Source: Marinobacterium halophilum (GTDB lineage Bacteria; Pseudomonadota; Gammaproteobacteria; Pseudomonadales; Balneatricaceae). Taken from it: a DNA stretch of 64,000 nt. Made by a program: the position numbers and the translations under genes. The stretch covers positions 62,001 to 126,000 of the forward strand of contig NZ_PYGI01000011.1 in NCBI RefSeq assembly GCF_003014615.1, in the 5' to 3' direction. Positions 9,536-23,941 of this stretch are shown here, in pieces. The notes below the pieces were generated by a model. The model saw only the letters and a program-made list of their open reading frames with translations, was not told the DNA's origin and did no database searches. Positions within the stretch are counted from its first letter, which is position 1. The number at the start of each line of letters is the position of its first letter.

Positions 9536-10912
9536 ATGAAAATCATCATTCTGGGTGCCGGGCAGGTGGGCGGTTCATTGGCGGAACATCTGGCCAATGA
9601 AGCCAATGACATCACCGTGATCGATACCGACAGCGCACGCCTGCGCGAGCTGCAGGATCGCCTCGATATTCGCACCATTGAAGGCAAGGCATCTTACCCC
9701 AGCGCACTGGAACAAGCCGGTGCCCAGGATGCCGACATGCTGATCGCCGTGACCAACAGTGACGAAGTCAACATGGTCGCCTGTCAGATCGCCCGCACCC
9801 TGTTCAACGTACCGACCAAGATCGCCCGTGTACGCGAACACGATTACCTGCAGCATAACCAGGCCATTTTCGGCGACAAGGGCATTCCCGTCGATGTACT
9901 GATCAGTCCGGAAGAGCTGGTCACTCAGCACATCAAGCGGATGATCCAGTACCCTGGTGCCCTGCAGGTACTCGACTTCGCTTCTGGACAGGCCCAGCTG
10001 GTCGCAGTCAAGGCGTATTATGGCGGGCCGCTGGTGGGCCGCGAAATCTCCTTTCTGCGCTCGCACATGCCCAACATCGATACCCGTGTGGCCGCGATTT
10101 TCCGTCAGGACCACCCCATGATCCCGAAGGGAGATACGGTGATCGAAGCCGATGACGAGGTGTTCTTCATCGCTGCCCGCCGCGATATCCGTGCGGTAAT
10201 GAGTGAGCTGCGCCGTCTCGACCGCTCCTACAAACGGATCATGATTGCCGGGGGCGGCAATATCGGTGCGCGTCTGGCCGGCTCGCTGGAGAACGATTAC
10301 CAGGTCAAGCTGATCGAGCGCAACATGGAGCGCTGCAATCTGTTGGCACGAGACCTGAACAACACCATCGTGCTGCATGGCAGTGCCTCCGACCGCGATC
10401 TGCTGGTGGAAGAGAACATCGAAGATACCGATGTGTTCTGCGCTTTGACCAACGACGACGAAGCCAACATCATGGCGTCGATGCTGGCCAAGCGTCTGGG
10501 CGCACGCACGGTGATGACGCTGATCAACAACCCCGCCTATGTGGACCTGGTGCAGGGCGGTGTCATCGATATCGCCATCTCGCCGCAGCAGACCACTATC
10601 GGTGCGCTGCTGACCCACGTACGCCGTGGTGATGTGGCTGCCGTACACTCATTGCGCCGTGGAGCCGCCGAGGCACTGGAAGCGGTCGCTCACGGTGACA
10701 AGCGCAGCTCACGGGTTGTCGGCCGCGCCATTGAAGAGATCGATCTGCCACCGGGCAGCAGTATCGGTGCCATTATCCGCGGCAGTGAAGTGCTAATCGC
10801 ACATGATGATCTGGTCATCGAAAACGACGACCATGTCATCCTGTTCCTGGTCGACAAGCGGCGCATTGCGGAAGTGGAGCGTCTGTTCCAGGTTGGTCTG
10901 GCCTTCTTCTGA
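9536..10912 (+). CDS. trkA: Trk system potassium uptake regulatory protein TrkA
   Basis: TrkA is the cytoplasmic NAD(H)/ATP-binding gating subunit of the Trk K+ transporter. The 458-residue protein has two RCK modules. The first begins [20 protein letters not shown]; the second begins near residue 233 with [16 protein letters not shown]. Each has a Rossmann nucleotide loop and a following RCK_C domain. It starts 4 bases after the rsmB stop and is followed after 10 bases by trkH, so gating subunit and channel are made from one transcript. Confidence 0.97.
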   Translation: MKIIILGAGQVGGSLAEHLANEANDITVIDTDSARLRELQDRLDIRTIEGKASYPSALEQAGAQDADMLIAVTNSDEVNMVACQIARTLFNVPTKIARVREHDYLQHNQAIFGDKGIPVDVLISPEELVTQHIKRMIQYPGALQVLDFASGQAQLVAVKAYYGGPLVGREISFLRSHMPNIDTRVAAIFRQDHPMIPKGDTVIEADDEVFFIAARRDIRAVMSELRRLDRSYKRIMIAGGGNIGARLAGSLENDYQVKLIERNMERCNLLARDLNNTIVLHGSASDRDLLVEENIEDTDVFCALTNDDEANIMASMLAKRLGARTVMTLINNPAYVDLVQGGVIDIAISPQQTTIGALLTHVRRGDVAAVHSLRRGAAEALEAVAHGDKRSSRVVGRAIEEIDLPPGSSIGAIIRGSEVLIAHDDLVIENDDHVILFLVDKRRIAEVERLFQVGLAFF

Positions 10913-10922
10913 GGTTTTGTCG

Positions 10923-12371
10923 ATGCATTTTCAAGTGATTCTGCGCATTCTGGGTATTCTGCTGATGATCTTCAGCATCACCCAGCTGCCGCCTCTGGCG
11001 GTGTCACTCTATTACCAGGACATGACCCACTGGGCGTTCATGACCGCTTTCATCATCACCCTGCTGACCGGTTTCATTATCTGGGTACCCGTCTATTCGG
11101 TACGACAGGAACTCAGCATCCGTGACGGCTTTCTGGTCACGGTACTGTTCTGGACGGTACTGGGGGTGTTCGGTTCGCTGCCGTTGATGCTGTCCGAACA
11201 ACCGGGGCTGTCAGCCGTGGACGCCGTGTTTGAGTCGGTCTCCGGCCTGACCACGACCGGTGCCACGGTGATGACCGGACTGGACTCTCTGCCGCACTCG
11301 ATTCTCTATTACCGCCAGCAACTGCAGTGGCTCGGCGGCATGGGGATCATCGTGCTGGCAGTGGCCATTCTGCCGATGCTCGGCATCGGTGGCATGCAGC
11401 TGTACCGCGCCGAAACTCCGGGGCCGGTGAAAGACAACAAACTGACCCCGCGCATCACCGAAACCGCCAAGGCACTCTGGTACATCTACCTGTCGTTGAC
11501 CGTTGCCTGTGCGCTGGCCTACTGGCTCGCTGGCATGAGCCTGTTCGACGCCATCGGCCACAGCTTTTCCACGGTCGCCATCGGCGGCTTCTCTACCCAT
11601 GATGCCAGCATCGGGTATTTCGACAGCGCTGCCATCGAGGCGATCGGCATCTTCTTCATGGTGGTCGCCGGGATCAACTTCGCCTTGCACTTTTTTGCCT
11701 GGCGCCACCATACCCTGATGCACTATCTACAAGACTCGGAAGTGAGGTTCTACCTGTCACTGTTGGGCCTGATAACCCTGCTGACGCTGTTTGTGCTGGT
11801 AATGACCGAGACTTATCCGGCGGTGGAATCACTGCGCAAGGCCGCCTTCATGGTCGTGTCCGTCGCCACTACTACCGGTTTTGCTACCGCCGATTTTGCG
11901 CACTGGCCAGCGATGCTGCCGTTCATGCTGTTCGTGCTGGCGTTTGTCGGCGGCTGCGCCAGCTCAACCGCCGGCGGCATGAAGGCGATTCGCGTGCTGT
12001 TGATCCTGAAACAGGGCTACCGTGAAATCCTGCGCCTGATTCACCCCAACGCGGTGATCCCGGTGAAGCTGGGCCAACGCCCGATTCCGGATCGTATTTT
12101 GCAGGCGGTCTGGGGCTTCTTTTCGGTCTACTTGATCGTCTTTGTAGTGATGCTGATCGCATTGCTTGCGACCGGGCTGGATCAGGTCACGGCCTGGTCA
12201 GCCGTGGGCGCGACACTGAATAACCTGGGTCCGGGGCTGGGCGACGTGGCCGCCCACTATGGCGACCTCAACCCGACCGCCAAGTGGATTCTGTGCCTGG
12301 CCATGCTGCTGGGACGCCTTGAGGTGTTCACCATGCTGGTACTGTTTACCCCGGCATTCTGGCGACGCTGA
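10923..12371 (+). CDS. trkH: Trk potassium uptake transmembrane protein TrkH
   Basis: TrkH is the inner-membrane K+ channel subunit. The 482-residue protein is almost entirely hydrophobic, with the four-fold repeated pore architecture. Selectivity-filter-like segments appear at GLTTTGATVMTGLDSLP, at VAIGGFSTHDASIGYF, at VATTTGFATADFAHWP and near the end at VGATLNNLGPGLGDV. The start at 10923 (MHFQVILRILG) has GAGG about 8 bases upstream; the ORF upstream is a shadow of trkA. The stop abuts the opposing acyltransferase stop within a single TGATCA. Confidence 0.96.
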   Translation: MHFQVILRILGILLMIFSITQLPPLAVSLYYQDMTHWAFMTAFIITLLTGFIIWVPVYSVRQELSIRDGFLVTVLFWTVLGVFGSLPLMLSEQPGLSAVDAVFESVSGLTTTGATVMTGLDSLPHSILYYRQQLQWLGGMGIIVLAVAILPMLGIGGMQLYRAETPGPVKDNKLTPRITETAKALWYIYLSLTVACALAYWLAGMSLFDAIGHSFSTVAIGGFSTHDASIGYFDSAAIEAIGIFFMVVAGINFALHFFAWRHHTLMHYLQDSEVRFYLSLLGLITLLTLFVLVMTETYPAVESLRKAAFMVVSVATTTGFATADFAHWPAMLPFMLFVLAFVGGCASSTAGGMKAIRVLLILKQGYREILRLIHPNAVIPVKLGQRPIPDRILQAVWGFFSVYLIVFVVMLIALLATGLDQVTAWSAVGATLNNLGPGLGDVAAHYGDLNPTAKWILCLAMLLGRLEVFTMLVLFTPAFWRR

Positions 12372-13268
12372 TCAGTCGTAAAAGCGGGGCGCGCCCTCTG
12401 GGCGCGTACTGAAACGACGATATTCCCACTGGTACTGGGCGGGCAGGGCACGAACACAAGCTTCCACCGAGCGGTTCATCGCCGCAGTCGCCTCTTCCAG
12501 ATTACGGCTGTTGATCGCCTCATCAGCCGCAACGAAGTGCAGGTCGAAACCTTTCGCATCGGCCAGACGCTCGGCATAGCCACAGACCACCACCGCGCCG
12601 GTCTGCGCCGCCAGCTGTGGCAGCAGTTTCATGGTCAGCGCCTGTACACCGAAGAAGGGCACATGGATGCCGCCACTGGCATCCGGTTCCTGATCCGGCA
12701 GAATACCGACCATCTCACCTCGGCGCAGCGCCTTCATCACCATCCGCACTCCGCGGGTATCCGCCGGTGCCATCCGCGTCCCCAGGCGGGCACGCATGCG
12801 CTTGATCAGGTCATCCATCAACTTCATCCGCGGCGGCTTGTACATGGCCGTGAACGGATAGTGGGCGGACAGATAGAGGTTCAACACCTCCCAATTACCC
12901 AGATGCGGGGCGATCAGGATCACGCCCTTACCGGCAGCAACGGCATCGCGCACCAGCGCTTCGTTATGCACCTGACGGACTTTTTTCAGCGTTCGCGGTG
13001 CCGGCCACAACCAGGCCATGCCGGTTTCGCACAGGGAGCAGCCGGTCTGCTGCAGACTCGCATGTACCAACGCCTCGCGCTCCGCTTCGCTCAACTCGGG
13101 AAAGCAGGCATTGATGTTGCGGCGGGTCTGGCGCGTCATCTTGGCCGCATCACCCTTGCGCCAAAGCCGATTGCCCAGGCGTCGGCCCAGCGCCTGTGAC
13201 CACCGCAACGGCAACAGCGACAGCAACCCCAGCAGGGCTACAGCCAATAATGACTTGATCAATTTCAC
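12372..13268 (-). CDS. Lipid A biosynthesis lauroyl/myristoyl acyltransferase family protein (LpxL/HtrB-like)
   Basis: The 298-residue protein has one N-terminal membrane anchor (residues 5-22) and then the acyltransferase domain. The catalytic H-x4-E motif is HLGNWE near residue 122. It is followed by MYKPPRMKLMDDLI and the family block GEMVGILPDQEPDASGGIHVPFFG. Such enzymes add a secondary acyl chain to Kdo2-lipid IVA at the inner membrane. A related gene (PA0011) lies in the same region of P. aeruginosa. Which acyl chain and position it uses cannot be told from sequence alone, so no symbol is given. Confidence 0.9.
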   Translation of the reverse strand: MKLIKSLLAVALLGLLSLLPLRWSQALGRRLGNRLWRKGDAAKMTRQTRRNINACFPELSEAEREALVHASLQQTGCSLCETGMAWLWPAPRTLKKVRQVHNEALVRDAVAAGKGVILIAPHLGNWEVLNLYLSAHYPFTAMYKPPRMKLMDDLIKRMRARLGTRMAPADTRGVRMVMKALRRGEMVGILPDQEPDASGGIHVPFFGVQALTMKLLPQLAAQTGAVVVCGYAERLADAKGFDLHFVAADEAINSRNLEEATAAMNRSVEACVRALPAQYQWEYRRFSTRPEGAPRFYD

Positions 13269-13407
13269 AACGCGCTCTCCATCCGTCGGCTACCTCAAGG
13301 CTGTGATTATAGTCAGACCGGCCAGCGGGGGTAAGCACGAGAGGTGCAACAGACAGGAATATGTCGGCGGGTCAAGCGGGGTGGGGTCATTCAGCCCCAT
13401 GTTCATG

Positions 13408-13413
13408 TATAAT
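13408..13413 (+). promoter_or_regulatory. Putative -10 element for glyQS
   Basis: A perfect TATAAT lies 31 bases before the glyQ ATG, preceded directly by TG. The -35 region is poor. Placement suits a short leader. Confidence 0.4.
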
Positions 13414-13444
13414 TCTGCTCCTATTTCGACCACATTCAACAGCA

Positions 13445-14410
13445 ATGGTGATTTCCGTGACTGACAAGGTGACTCCAGACGTTAGCACATTCCAGGGACT
13501 GATCCTGGCCCTGCAACAATACTGGGCCGAACAGGGCTGTGTCATCGTGCAGCCACTGGACCTGGAGGTAGGTGCCGGCACCTTCCACCCCTGTACCTTC
13601 CTGCGTGCCATCGGCCCCGAAACCTGGCGCTCGGCGTACGTTCAGCCCAGCCGCCGCCCAACTGATGGCCGCTACGGCGACAACCCCAACCGCCTGCAAC
13701 ACTATTACCAGTTCCAGACTGTACTCAAGCCCTCACCCGACAATATCCAGGAGCTCTACCTGGGTTCACTCGAACGCCTGGGTCTCGATCTGGGTGTACA
13801 CGACGTGCGCTTCGTCGAAGATAACTGGGAATCACCAACCCTGGGTGCCTGGGGCTTGGGGTGGGAAGTCTGGCTCAACGGCATGGAAGTGACCCAGTTC
13901 ACCTACTTCCAGCAGGCTGGCGGTCTGGAATGCTATCCGGTCACCGGTGAGATCACCTACGGCCTGGAGCGTATCGCCATGTACATCCAGAACGTGGACA
14001 GCGTCTACGACCTGATCTGGGCCCGCCACCCGGATGGCAGCACCGTCAGTTACGGCGACGTGTTCCACCAGAACGAAGTGGAAATGTCGACCTACAACTT
14101 TGAACACGCCGATGTACCGGCGCTGTTTACCAGCTTTGATCACTACGAGTCTGAGTGCCAGAAACTGCTGGCGGCCAACCTGCCGCTGCCGGCCTATGAA
14201 ATGGTGCTGAAAGCGTCGCATACCTTCAACCTGCTGGATGCCCGCCACGCCATCTCCGTTACCGAACGTCAGCGCTATATTCTGCGCGTACGCACACTGG
14301 CCCGTGATGTGGCCCAGGCGTATTTTGAAGCCCGTCGTGCGCTCGGTTTCCCGATGGCACCTGAAGCGATCCGGGCAGAAGTACTGGCTGCCTGCGAGGA
14401 GGATAAATAA
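13445..14410 (+). CDS. glyQ: Glycyl-tRNA synthetase alpha subunit
   Basis: GlyQ is the catalytic alpha chain of the bacterial alpha2-beta2 glycyl-tRNA synthetase. The product (321 residues from the ATG at 13445) shows the class II core: [57 protein letters not shown] (motif 2), and EWxV-like blocks around [10 protein letters not shown] (motif 3). A GTG at 13457 could be the true start, since family members align from about there; no clear ribosome site separates the two. The stop overlaps the glyS start by one base (TAATG), so the subunits are translationally coupled. Confidence 0.97.
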   Translation: MVISVTDKVTPDVSTFQGLILALQQYWAEQGCVIVQPLDLEVGAGTFHPCTFLRAIGPETWRSAYVQPSRRPTDGRYGDNPNRLQHYYQFQTVLKPSPDNIQELYLGSLERLGLDLGVHDVRFVEDNWESPTLGAWGLGWEVWLNGMEVTQFTYFQQAGGLECYPVTGEITYGLERIAMYIQNVDSVYDLIWARHPDGSTVSYGDVFHQNEVEMSTYNFEHADVPALFTSFDHYESECQKLLAANLPLPAYEMVLKASHTFNLLDARHAISVTERQRYILRVRTLARDVAQAYFEARRALGFPMAPEAIRAEVLAACEEDK

Positions 14411-16458
14411 TGTCTCAGCATGATTTTCTGGTTGAACTCGGCACCGAAGAGCTGCCGCCCAAGGCGCTAAAGGCCCTGTCCGACGCGTTCCAGGCAGGTA
14501 TCAGTGCCGGTCTGGATGCTGCCGGTATCCGCTACAGCAACACCCATGCATACGCCTCTCCGCGACGCCTCGCGGTACTGCTGAGCGACATCGAACTGCA
14601 GCAGCCTGACCGCACCATCGAAAAGCGTGGCCCGTCCACGCAGGCCCCCGAGAAGGCGGTACAGGGCTTTGCCGGCTCCTGTGGTGTAGGCATGGACCAA
14701 CTCGAAGTGATGGAAACGCCCAAGGGCAACTACCATGTTTATCGTGGTGTCGAGCAGGGGCAGAGCACCGCCTCACTGCTGCCGGCCATCGTCACCGACG
14801 CCCTGAGCAAACTGCCGATTCCCAAGCGCATGCGCTGGGGTGCCTCGCGCACCGAATTTGTACGCCCGGTCAAATGGCTGGTAATGCTGTTGGGTGATGA
14901 AGTTGTGGATGCCGAAATTCTCGGTCTCAAGGCAGGCCGCAAGACCCGCGGTCATCGCTTCCACTACAACCACGAAATCGAACTGATCGCACCGGCTGAC
15001 TATGCCCGCGTCCTGAAAGAAACCGGTAAGGTTTTGGCTGATTTCGCTGAACGCCGTGAACTGATCCGTGAGCAGGTCATCCGTGAAGGTGAACGCATCG
15101 GTGGCACCGCCCAGATCGATGAAGACCTGCTCGACGAAGTCACCGCCCTGAACGAGTGGCCGGTCGCCCTGACCGGGCGCTTCGAAGAACGCTTCCTCGA
15201 TGTACCGGCTGAAGCCCTGATCCTGTCGATGAAGGAAAACCAGAAGTACTTCCACGCACTGGATGCCGATGGCCAGTTGATGCCGTACTTCACCACCGTC
15301 GCCAACATCGAGTCCAAAGATCCGCGCCAGGTGATCGAAGGCAACGAGAAGGTGATCCGTCCGCGTCTGGCCGATGCCGCGTTCTTCTTTGAGACCGACA
15401 AGAAGCAGCCACTTGAAGCACGTATCGAGAAGCTGAAGACCGTTGTCTTCCAGCAGCAGCTGGGCACCGTATACGACAAAACTCGCCGCATTGAAGGCCT
15501 GGCTGCGGCCATCGCCGAACTGATCAAGGGCGATGCCGGCTATGCCCGCCGCGCGGCCAGCCTGAGCAAATGTGACCTGATGACCGACATGGTGTTCGAG
15601 TTCACCGAACTGCAGGGTTTGATGGGCTACCACTATGCGCTGCACGACGGTGAGCCGGAAGAGGTTGCACAGGCGCTGAACGAGCAGTACATGCCGCGTT
15701 TCTCTGGCGACGACTTGCCGGCAACACGCACCGGTATCGCGCTGGCCATCGCCGACCGTCTGGATACGCTGACCGGCCTGTTCGGCATCAACCAGCCGCC
15801 AACCGGCTCCAAAGACCCGTTTGCACTGCGTCGCGCCGCCCTGGGCGTACTGCGCATTATCGTCGAACACAAACTGGACCTGGACCTGCACCAGCTGCTG
15901 ACACTGGCCGCCGAACAGCACGGCGACCTGCCGGGCAAGGACGGACTGGCGGATCGTGTACTCGATTTCATGCTCGACCGCTTCCGCGCCTGGTACGACG
16001 ACAAAGGCATCAGCGCCGAGATCTTCCTCGCCGTTCATGCACTGCGCCCGACCAGCCCGCTGGACTTCGACCGTCGTATCGACGCCGTCAGCCACTTCCG
16101 CAATCTGGCGGAAGCCGCCGCACTCGCGGCTGCCAACAAGCGCGTCAGTAACATCCTCGGCAAGCAGAAGGGCGAGATCGGCAGCGATATCGATACCGAT
16201 CTACTGCAGGAAGCTGCCGAACAGGCACTGGCGTCTGCATTGACCGCCGCCGAGCATGATCTGCAGCCACTGTTCGAACAGGGTGATTACCGTAACGCGC
16301 TGGAGCGTCTGGCCAGCCTGCGTGACGTCATCGATGCCTTTTTCGACAATGTTATGGTCATGGCCGACGACGCAGCGATCCGCAACAACCGCCTGGCATT
16401 GCTCAAGCGTCTACGCCGTCTCTTCCTCGGTGTCGCGGATATCTCACTGCTGGGTTAA
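14410..16458 (+). CDS. glyS: Glycyl-tRNA synthetase beta subunit
   Basis: GlyS is the tRNA-binding beta chain. The 682-residue protein begins [20 protein letters not shown], the family N-terminus. It carries [25 protein letters not shown], and the HD-like segment [20 protein letters not shown]. It ends in an anticodon-binding DALR-type helical domain ([23 protein letters not shown]). Length is close to E. coli GlyS (689). A rho-independent terminator follows 24 bases after the stop. Confidence 0.98.
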   Translation: MSQHDFLVELGTEELPPKALKALSDAFQAGISAGLDAAGIRYSNTHAYASPRRLAVLLSDIELQQPDRTIEKRGPSTQAPEKAVQGFAGSCGVGMDQLEVMETPKGNYHVYRGVEQGQSTASLLPAIVTDALSKLPIPKRMRWGASRTEFVRPVKWLVMLLGDEVVDAEILGLKAGRKTRGHRFHYNHEIELIAPADYARVLKETGKVLADFAERRELIREQVIREGERIGGTAQIDEDLLDEVTALNEWPVALTGRFEERFLDVPAEALILSMKENQKYFHALDADGQLMPYFTTVANIESKDPRQVIEGNEKVIRPRLADAAFFFETDKKQPLEARIEKLKTVVFQQQLGTVYDKTRRIEGLAAAIAELIKGDAGYARRAASLSKCDLMTDMVFEFTELQGLMGYHYALHDGEPEEVAQALNEQYMPRFSGDDLPATRTGIALAIADRLDTLTGLFGINQPPTGSKDPFALRRAALGVLRIIVEHKLDLDLHQLLTLAAEQHGDLPGKDGLADRVLDFMLDRFRAWYDDKGISAEIFLAVHALRPTSPLDFDRRIDAVSHFRNLAEAAALAAANKRVSNILGKQKGEIGSDIDTDLLQEAAEQALASALTAAEHDLQPLFEQGDYRNALERLASLRDVIDAFFDNVMVMADDAAIRNNRLALLKRLRRLFLGVADISLLG

Positions 16459-16482
16459 TCCCGACCAGGATCCTTACTGCCA

Positions 16483-16507
16483 AGCCCCGCGACCGCGGGG
16501 CTTTTTT
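16483..16507 (+). terminator. Rho-independent terminator of glyQS
   Basis: A GC-rich stem (AGCCCCGC with GCGGGGCT, 8-9 base pairs, tiny loop) is followed by six Ts. It ends at the first base of the parS site. Confidence 0.9.
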
Positions 16508-16522
16508 GTTTCACGTGAAACG
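16507..16522. other. parS: Centromere-like site parS
   Basis: TGTTTCACGTGAAACG matches the universal chromosomal parS consensus TGTTTCACGTGAAACA at 15 of 16 positions, including the whole palindromic core GTTTCACGTGAAAC. ParB (31352-32248) binds such sites and clamps onto DNA with CTP. The site lies between the convergent glyS and gyrB genes, about 6 kb from the dnaA-rpmH gap, typical of origin-proximal parS. Confidence 0.93.
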
Positions 16523-16577
16523 CGCCGCTGCCCATGCCCCCGAGAGTATCGTTCCATGTGCTGAGTGACGCCCATAG

Positions 16578-16602
16578 AAAAGCCGCTCAATGAGCGGCTT
16601 TT
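16578..16602. terminator. Terminator between glyS and gyrB
   Basis: A perfect 12-base-pair inverted repeat (AAAAGCCGCTCA with TGAGCGGCTTTT) has T-rich flanks on both strands, so it can work in either direction. It lies 26 bases beyond the gyrB stop and is its likely terminator. Confidence 0.85.
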
Positions 16603-16627
16603 CGTGTTTTGCCTTACACCACCCGCA

Positions 16628-20154
<3,527 letters not shown>

Positions 20155-20201
20155 CGGAGGGGTACAGACAAGCGGGCACCCGACAGGGTGCCCGGAGTGA
20201 A

Positions 20202-21305
20202 TCACATGCGCATCGGCATGACGACATACAGTGCTTCAGGCTCGTCATAGCCCTGGATCAGCGCACTGCTGTTGGAATCCAGCAGGGTGAAACGCACCAC
20301 GTCAGAGTTGAGGATCGACAGCACGTCGAGCAGGTAGTTGACGTTGAAACCGATTTCCAGATGACCGCCCTGGTAATCAACCGATACGGTTTCTTCCGCT
20401 TCTTCCTGCTCCGGGTTGTTCGCCATGACCTGGAGTACGCCGTCGTTCAAGGTCAGGCGCACGCCACGGTATTTCTCGTTGGACAGAATGGCGATACGGC
20501 TGAACACCTGACGCAGCTCCTGTCGGTCGCCCAGCAGCTCCTTGTCACCATTGCGCGGAATAACGCGCTGATAGTCCGGGAACTTGCCATCTACCAACTT
20601 GGAGGTAAATGTGAAATCACCGACATTGGCACGGATATGGTTGGCACCAATCACCAGTTTGACGCTTTCGTCGCCGCCCTGCAGCAGGCGCGCCAGTTCC
20701 AGAATACCCTTGCGCGGCACAATGATCTGCTGCTGCGAACCGGCATCGGTCTGCACGGCGCTGACCGACGTCGCCAGGCGGTGGCCATCGGTGGCCACGC
20801 TGCGCAACTCGCCATCCTTGACCTCCAACAGCATGCCGTTGAGGTAGTAACGGACATCCTGCTGCGCCATGGAAAAGCCGGTCTGTTCGATCAGACGACG
20901 CAGTGATGACTGCGGCAGTTCCAGCTCAAACGTTTCCGGGCTGTCTTCGACATTGGGAAACTCGTGCGCGGGCAGGGTGGACAGGCTGAAACGGCTGCGT
21001 CCAGATTTGATCATCATCTTCTGACCGGACAGTTCCAGCTCAATGCGGGCATCGTCAGCCAGGGATTTGCAGATATCCATCAGCTTGCGCGCCGGCACGG
21101 TGACCGAACCGGCGTCAGCAGGCTCTTCCAGCTGCACGCGGCCGATCAGTTCGACTTCAAGGTCGGTCCCGGTCAGGGACAGCTGATCTCCCTCTGCCAC
21201 CAGCAGAATATTGGAGAGCACCGGCAGCGTCTGACGGCGTTCCACAACACCTGCGACCAGCTGCAGTGGTTTGATGAGCGCTTCGCGGGATATAACAAGT
21301 CTCAT
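20202..21305 (-). CDS. dnaN: DNA polymerase III beta subunit (sliding clamp)
   Basis: DnaN is the ring-shaped processivity clamp. The 367-residue protein shows the three-fold clamp architecture, with the N-terminus MRLVISREALIKPLQLVAGV and the conserved block RRTLPVLSNILLVAEG-like near residue 25. The C-terminus ends ALYVVMPMRM, the family ending that lines the partner-binding groove. Length equals E. coli DnaN (366). It lies 29 bases after dnaA in the same operon. Confidence 0.99.
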   Translation of the reverse strand: MRLVISREALIKPLQLVAGVVERRQTLPVLSNILLVAEGDQLSLTGTDLEVELIGRVQLEEPADAGSVTVPARKLMDICKSLADDARIELELSGQKMMIKSGRSRFSLSTLPAHEFPNVEDSPETFELELPQSSLRRLIEQTGFSMAQQDVRYYLNGMLLEVKDGELRSVATDGHRLATSVSAVQTDAGSQQQIIVPRKGILELARLLQGGDESVKLVIGANHIRANVGDFTFTSKLVDGKFPDYQRVIPRNGDKELLGDRQELRQVFSRIAILSNEKYRGVRLTLNDGVLQVMANNPEQEEAEETVSVDYQGGHLEIGFNVNYLLDVLSILNSDVVRFTLLDSNSSALIQGYDEPEALYVVMPMRM

Positions 21306-21334
21306 GATTCTGGCTACCCTGTCAGGATCCTTTA

Positions 21335-22918
21335 CTACGCCGTCAGGTGACGCAGCAGGTTTTTGTAATCTTCAGCAATATCGGTATCGGTTTCACGCAA
21401 TGACTTGATCTTGCGGCAGGCATGCAACACCGTCGTATGATCTCGACCACCAAACGCATTACCGATCTCGGGCAAACTGTGGTTGGTCAGCTCTTTCGCC
21501 AGGCTCATGGCCATCTGGCGCGGTCGCGCCACTGAACGGCTACGGCGCTTGGAGAGCAAATCCGCCACTTTAATCTTGTAATAATCAGCCACCACTCGCT
21601 GAATGTTATCAATACTAACCTGTTTGTCCTGCAACGCCAGCAGGTCCTTCAGGGATTCCTTGATAAAAGGTGTATTGATCACATTGCCAGTGAAGTGGGC
21701 ATTGGCAATCACGCGCTTCAGCGCGCCTTCCAGTTCACGCACGTTAGAGCGTATTTTCTGCGCCAGGAAGAAGGCGGCATCATCTGGCAGGTTGACCTGT
21801 GCTTCCTGTGCCTTCTTCATCAGGATCGCTACCCGGGTTTCCAGTTCAGGCGGCTCGATCGCTACCGTCAGGCCCCAGCCAAAGCGGGACTTGAGACGTT
21901 CTTCGACACCGTGAATCTCTTTCGGGTAACGGTCGCTGGTCAGGATCATCTGCTGACCGCCTTCAAGCAGCGCATTGAAGGTATGGAAAAATTCCTCCTG
22001 CGAACGCTCCTTGCCGGCAAAGAACTGGATATCGTCAATCAGCAGCGCATCCACGGATCGGTAGTACCGCTTGAAATCGTTGATCGCGTTCAGCTGCAAT
22101 GCCTTGACCATGTCAGCAACAAACCGTTCCGAGTGCAAATAGACGATACGCGCATTCGGATTGCGCTTGAGCATTTCGGTACCGACTGCGTGCATCAAGT
22201 GGGTTTTACCCAGACCAACACCGCCATATATAAACAGTGGGTTGTAAGATCCGCCCGGATTGTCTGCCACCTGTTGCGCGGCAGCAAGTGCAAGCTGGTT
22301 GGACTTGCCCTGAACAAAGGAATCGAAGGTAAACATCGGGTTCAGGTTGGACTGGTGACGCACGCCGCCTTCAACATCCACGCGGCGTCCACCCATGGTC
22401 GGCATTCTGCTGGCATGTTCAGGCTGGTCGAATTGATCAAAGATACCCATCTGCGGCGTGGGTTCCGATACCGGTACCGCATCAGCACCGTGGTCCACTC
22501 GATCCGGCTCTGCCGCTGCCGGCCGGAACGCAGCCGCAGAGTCAGTGACCGGGCTCTGCAACACGGGAGCAGCCTGAGCCGGTGCGCGGGCCGGAGCCAC
22601 ACGTTCAGGCATCGCCTGCTGCTGCGCACGCATCCGCGCCGGAGCCGTACGTGTACGCGGCACCGATGAAGGCTGGCCAGATACATCCAGGCGCACCTCG
22701 ATACTCATGTCACCCGTGGTTTCCGATACGGCTTGCTGAATGCGCGCCAGAAACTTGTCGGCAACCCAATCCTTTACGAAACGATTGGGTGCCAGCAGCA
22801 ATAGCTCGCTGCCGGCCGCATCCTGCGCCCGCAGAGGTCTGATCCAGGTGTTGAATTGCTGGGAGGGAAACTCCTGCTGCAATGCCCGCAGGCACTGCTC
22901 CCAAAGATCAACTGACAT
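21335..22918 (-). CDS. dnaA: Chromosomal replication initiator protein DnaA
   Basis: DnaA binds DnaA boxes and unwinds oriC. The 527-residue protein has domain I ([20 protein letters not shown]) and then a long Pro/Ala-rich domain II, about residues 90-190, which explains the extra length over E. coli (467). The AAA+ domain has Walker [16 protein letters not shown] and Walker [21 protein letters not shown]. Domain IV carries the DNA-binding signature [20 protein letters not shown]. It is the first gene of dnaA-dnaN-recF-gyrB; perfect and near-perfect DnaA boxes lie upstream and could autoregulate it. Confidence 0.99.
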   Translation of the reverse strand: MSVDLWEQCLRALQQEFPSQQFNTWIRPLRAQDAAGSELLLLAPNRFVKDWVADKFLARIQQAVSETTGDMSIEVRLDVSGQPSSVPRTRTAPARMRAQQQAMPERVAPARAPAQAAPVLQSPVTDSAAAFRPAAAEPDRVDHGADAVPVSEPTPQMGIFDQFDQPEHASRMPTMGGRRVDVEGGVRHQSNLNPMFTFDSFVQGKSNQLALAAAQQVADNPGGSYNPLFIYGGVGLGKTHLMHAVGTEMLKRNPNARIVYLHSERFVADMVKALQLNAINDFKRYYRSVDALLIDDIQFFAGKERSQEEFFHTFNALLEGGQQMILTSDRYPKEIHGVEERLKSRFGWGLTVAIEPPELETRVAILMKKAQEAQVNLPDDAAFFLAQKIRSNVRELEGALKRVIANAHFTGNVINTPFIKESLKDLLALQDKQVSIDNIQRVVADYYKIKVADLLSKRRSRSVARPRQMAMSLAKELTNHSLPEIGNAFGGRDHTTVLHACRKIKSLRETDTDIAEDYKNLLRHLTA

Positions 22919-23410
22919 CCATCTACTCCCGACCGCTCAGGCTTCAGAGTCCAAGGGTGATCACATATATAGAAGAAGCGCTATTCTAACCCCTACAACA
23001 ACGGTTATCCACAGTAAAACGTCATTTTGTGTAAAAATATGAATAACTAATTTTCACTGCGAAGTTAGTCACATTCCATTCTTGAATAGCGTACAAATAC
23101 TTTGCAAAAACAGTTTAAATACACCTTTTATTCAGACTTAATAACAGATTAATTTATTGTTTTAATTGATATTTTCAACCTTAACCACACAATAATTTAT
23201 TTATTTATCCGCCTACGGGTATGCACCTGCATTTCCCCATAAAGCATCCACATATCTGGTCCCAACCGTTGCATTCCATGATGGCCGCTGCGGTTATTGC
23301 AAAAAGTGTTTGCAAGATAACCAGTAATTACCTAAAATTTCGCGTCTTGATTTTCCCCGTGGATATCAGCCACCTCACGTACATCAGTGTAAGTAAGTAG
23401 GACTGAGGCA
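22919..23410. other. oriC: dnaA-rpmH intergenic region, oriC candidate A
   Basis: This 492-base gap has no gene. It holds one perfect DnaA box (TTATCCACA at 23005-23013), one-mismatch boxes at 23028-23036 (minus strand, TTTTACACA) and 23181-23189 (TTAACCACA), and a very AT-rich stretch at about 23085-23215 that could be the unwinding element. Genes read outward on both sides, as expected for an origin. This is where Pseudomonas oriC lies. The region must also hold the dnaA and rpmH promoters, which I could not place with confidence. Confidence 0.6.
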
Positions 23411-23545
23411 ATGAAAAGAACATTTCAACCCAGCGTTCTCAAACGCAAGCGTAACCATGGTTTCCGTGCTCGCATGGCAACCAAAAGCGGCCGTCAGATT
23501 TTGAACCGTCGTCGTGCCAAAGGTCGTAAGAGTCTGTCTGCTTAA
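23411..23545 (+). CDS. rpmH: 50S ribosomal protein L34
   Basis: The 44-residue basic protein starts [20 protein letters not shown] and ends GRKSLSA, which is unmistakably L34. L34 binds 23S rRNA in the large subunit. It is too short for many gene callers. It is followed after 30 bases by rnpA, the usual pair, and lies opposite dnaA across the origin candidate. Confidence 0.99.
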   Translation: MKRTFQPSVLKRKRNHGFRARMATKSGRQILNRRRAKGRKSLSA

Positions 23546-23575
23546 TTCAGACACTACATAAGGTCGAATGACTGA

Positions 23576-23941
23576 ATGAGCGACTTCCGATATCCCCGTC
23601 AGTTGCGAATGTTGACTGGCGGGGATTTCAAACGCGTTTTCGACCGAGCGGTCGTAAAAGTACCAGAAAAGCATCTGCTGATTCTGGCCCGCCCCAACGA
23701 TCTCGGCCATGCCCGGATCGGTTTTGTCATGTCCAAAAAAAATGTCCGTCGAGCGGTACAACGTAACCGCATACGACGCGTCATACGCGAATCCTTTCGC
23801 CTGCATCAGCATCAACTCCCGGCTCTCGACATGATTATTCTGGCCCGCAAGGGACTGGATGAGCTTGATAATCCGGATTTGCATGCCATGATCATCCGTT
23901 GCTGGTCACGTGCCGGTAAAAAAGCCCGAAAGCTCACATAA
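23576..23941 (+). CDS. rnpA: Ribonuclease P protein component
   Basis: RnpA is the protein cofactor of RNase P, which matures tRNA 5' ends with the RNA subunit (not in this window). The 121-residue protein has FKRVFDRAVV near residue 18 and the RNR signature AVQRNRIRRVIRESFR near residue 60. It starts 30 bases after rpmH. The next gene, 21 bases on, is yidC; the small yidD gene that usually sits between them is absent. Confidence 0.98.
   Translation: MSDFRYPRQLRMLTGGDFKRVFDRAVVKVPEKHLLILARPNDLGHARIGFVMSKKNVRRAVQRNRIRRVIRESFRLHQHQLPALDMIILARKGLDELDNPDLHAMIIRCWSRAGKKARKLT

Noticed and set aside
14773-16095. 440-codon open frame opposite glyS
   Set aside because: Antisense shadow of a well-identified gene; no ribosome site or recognisable domain.
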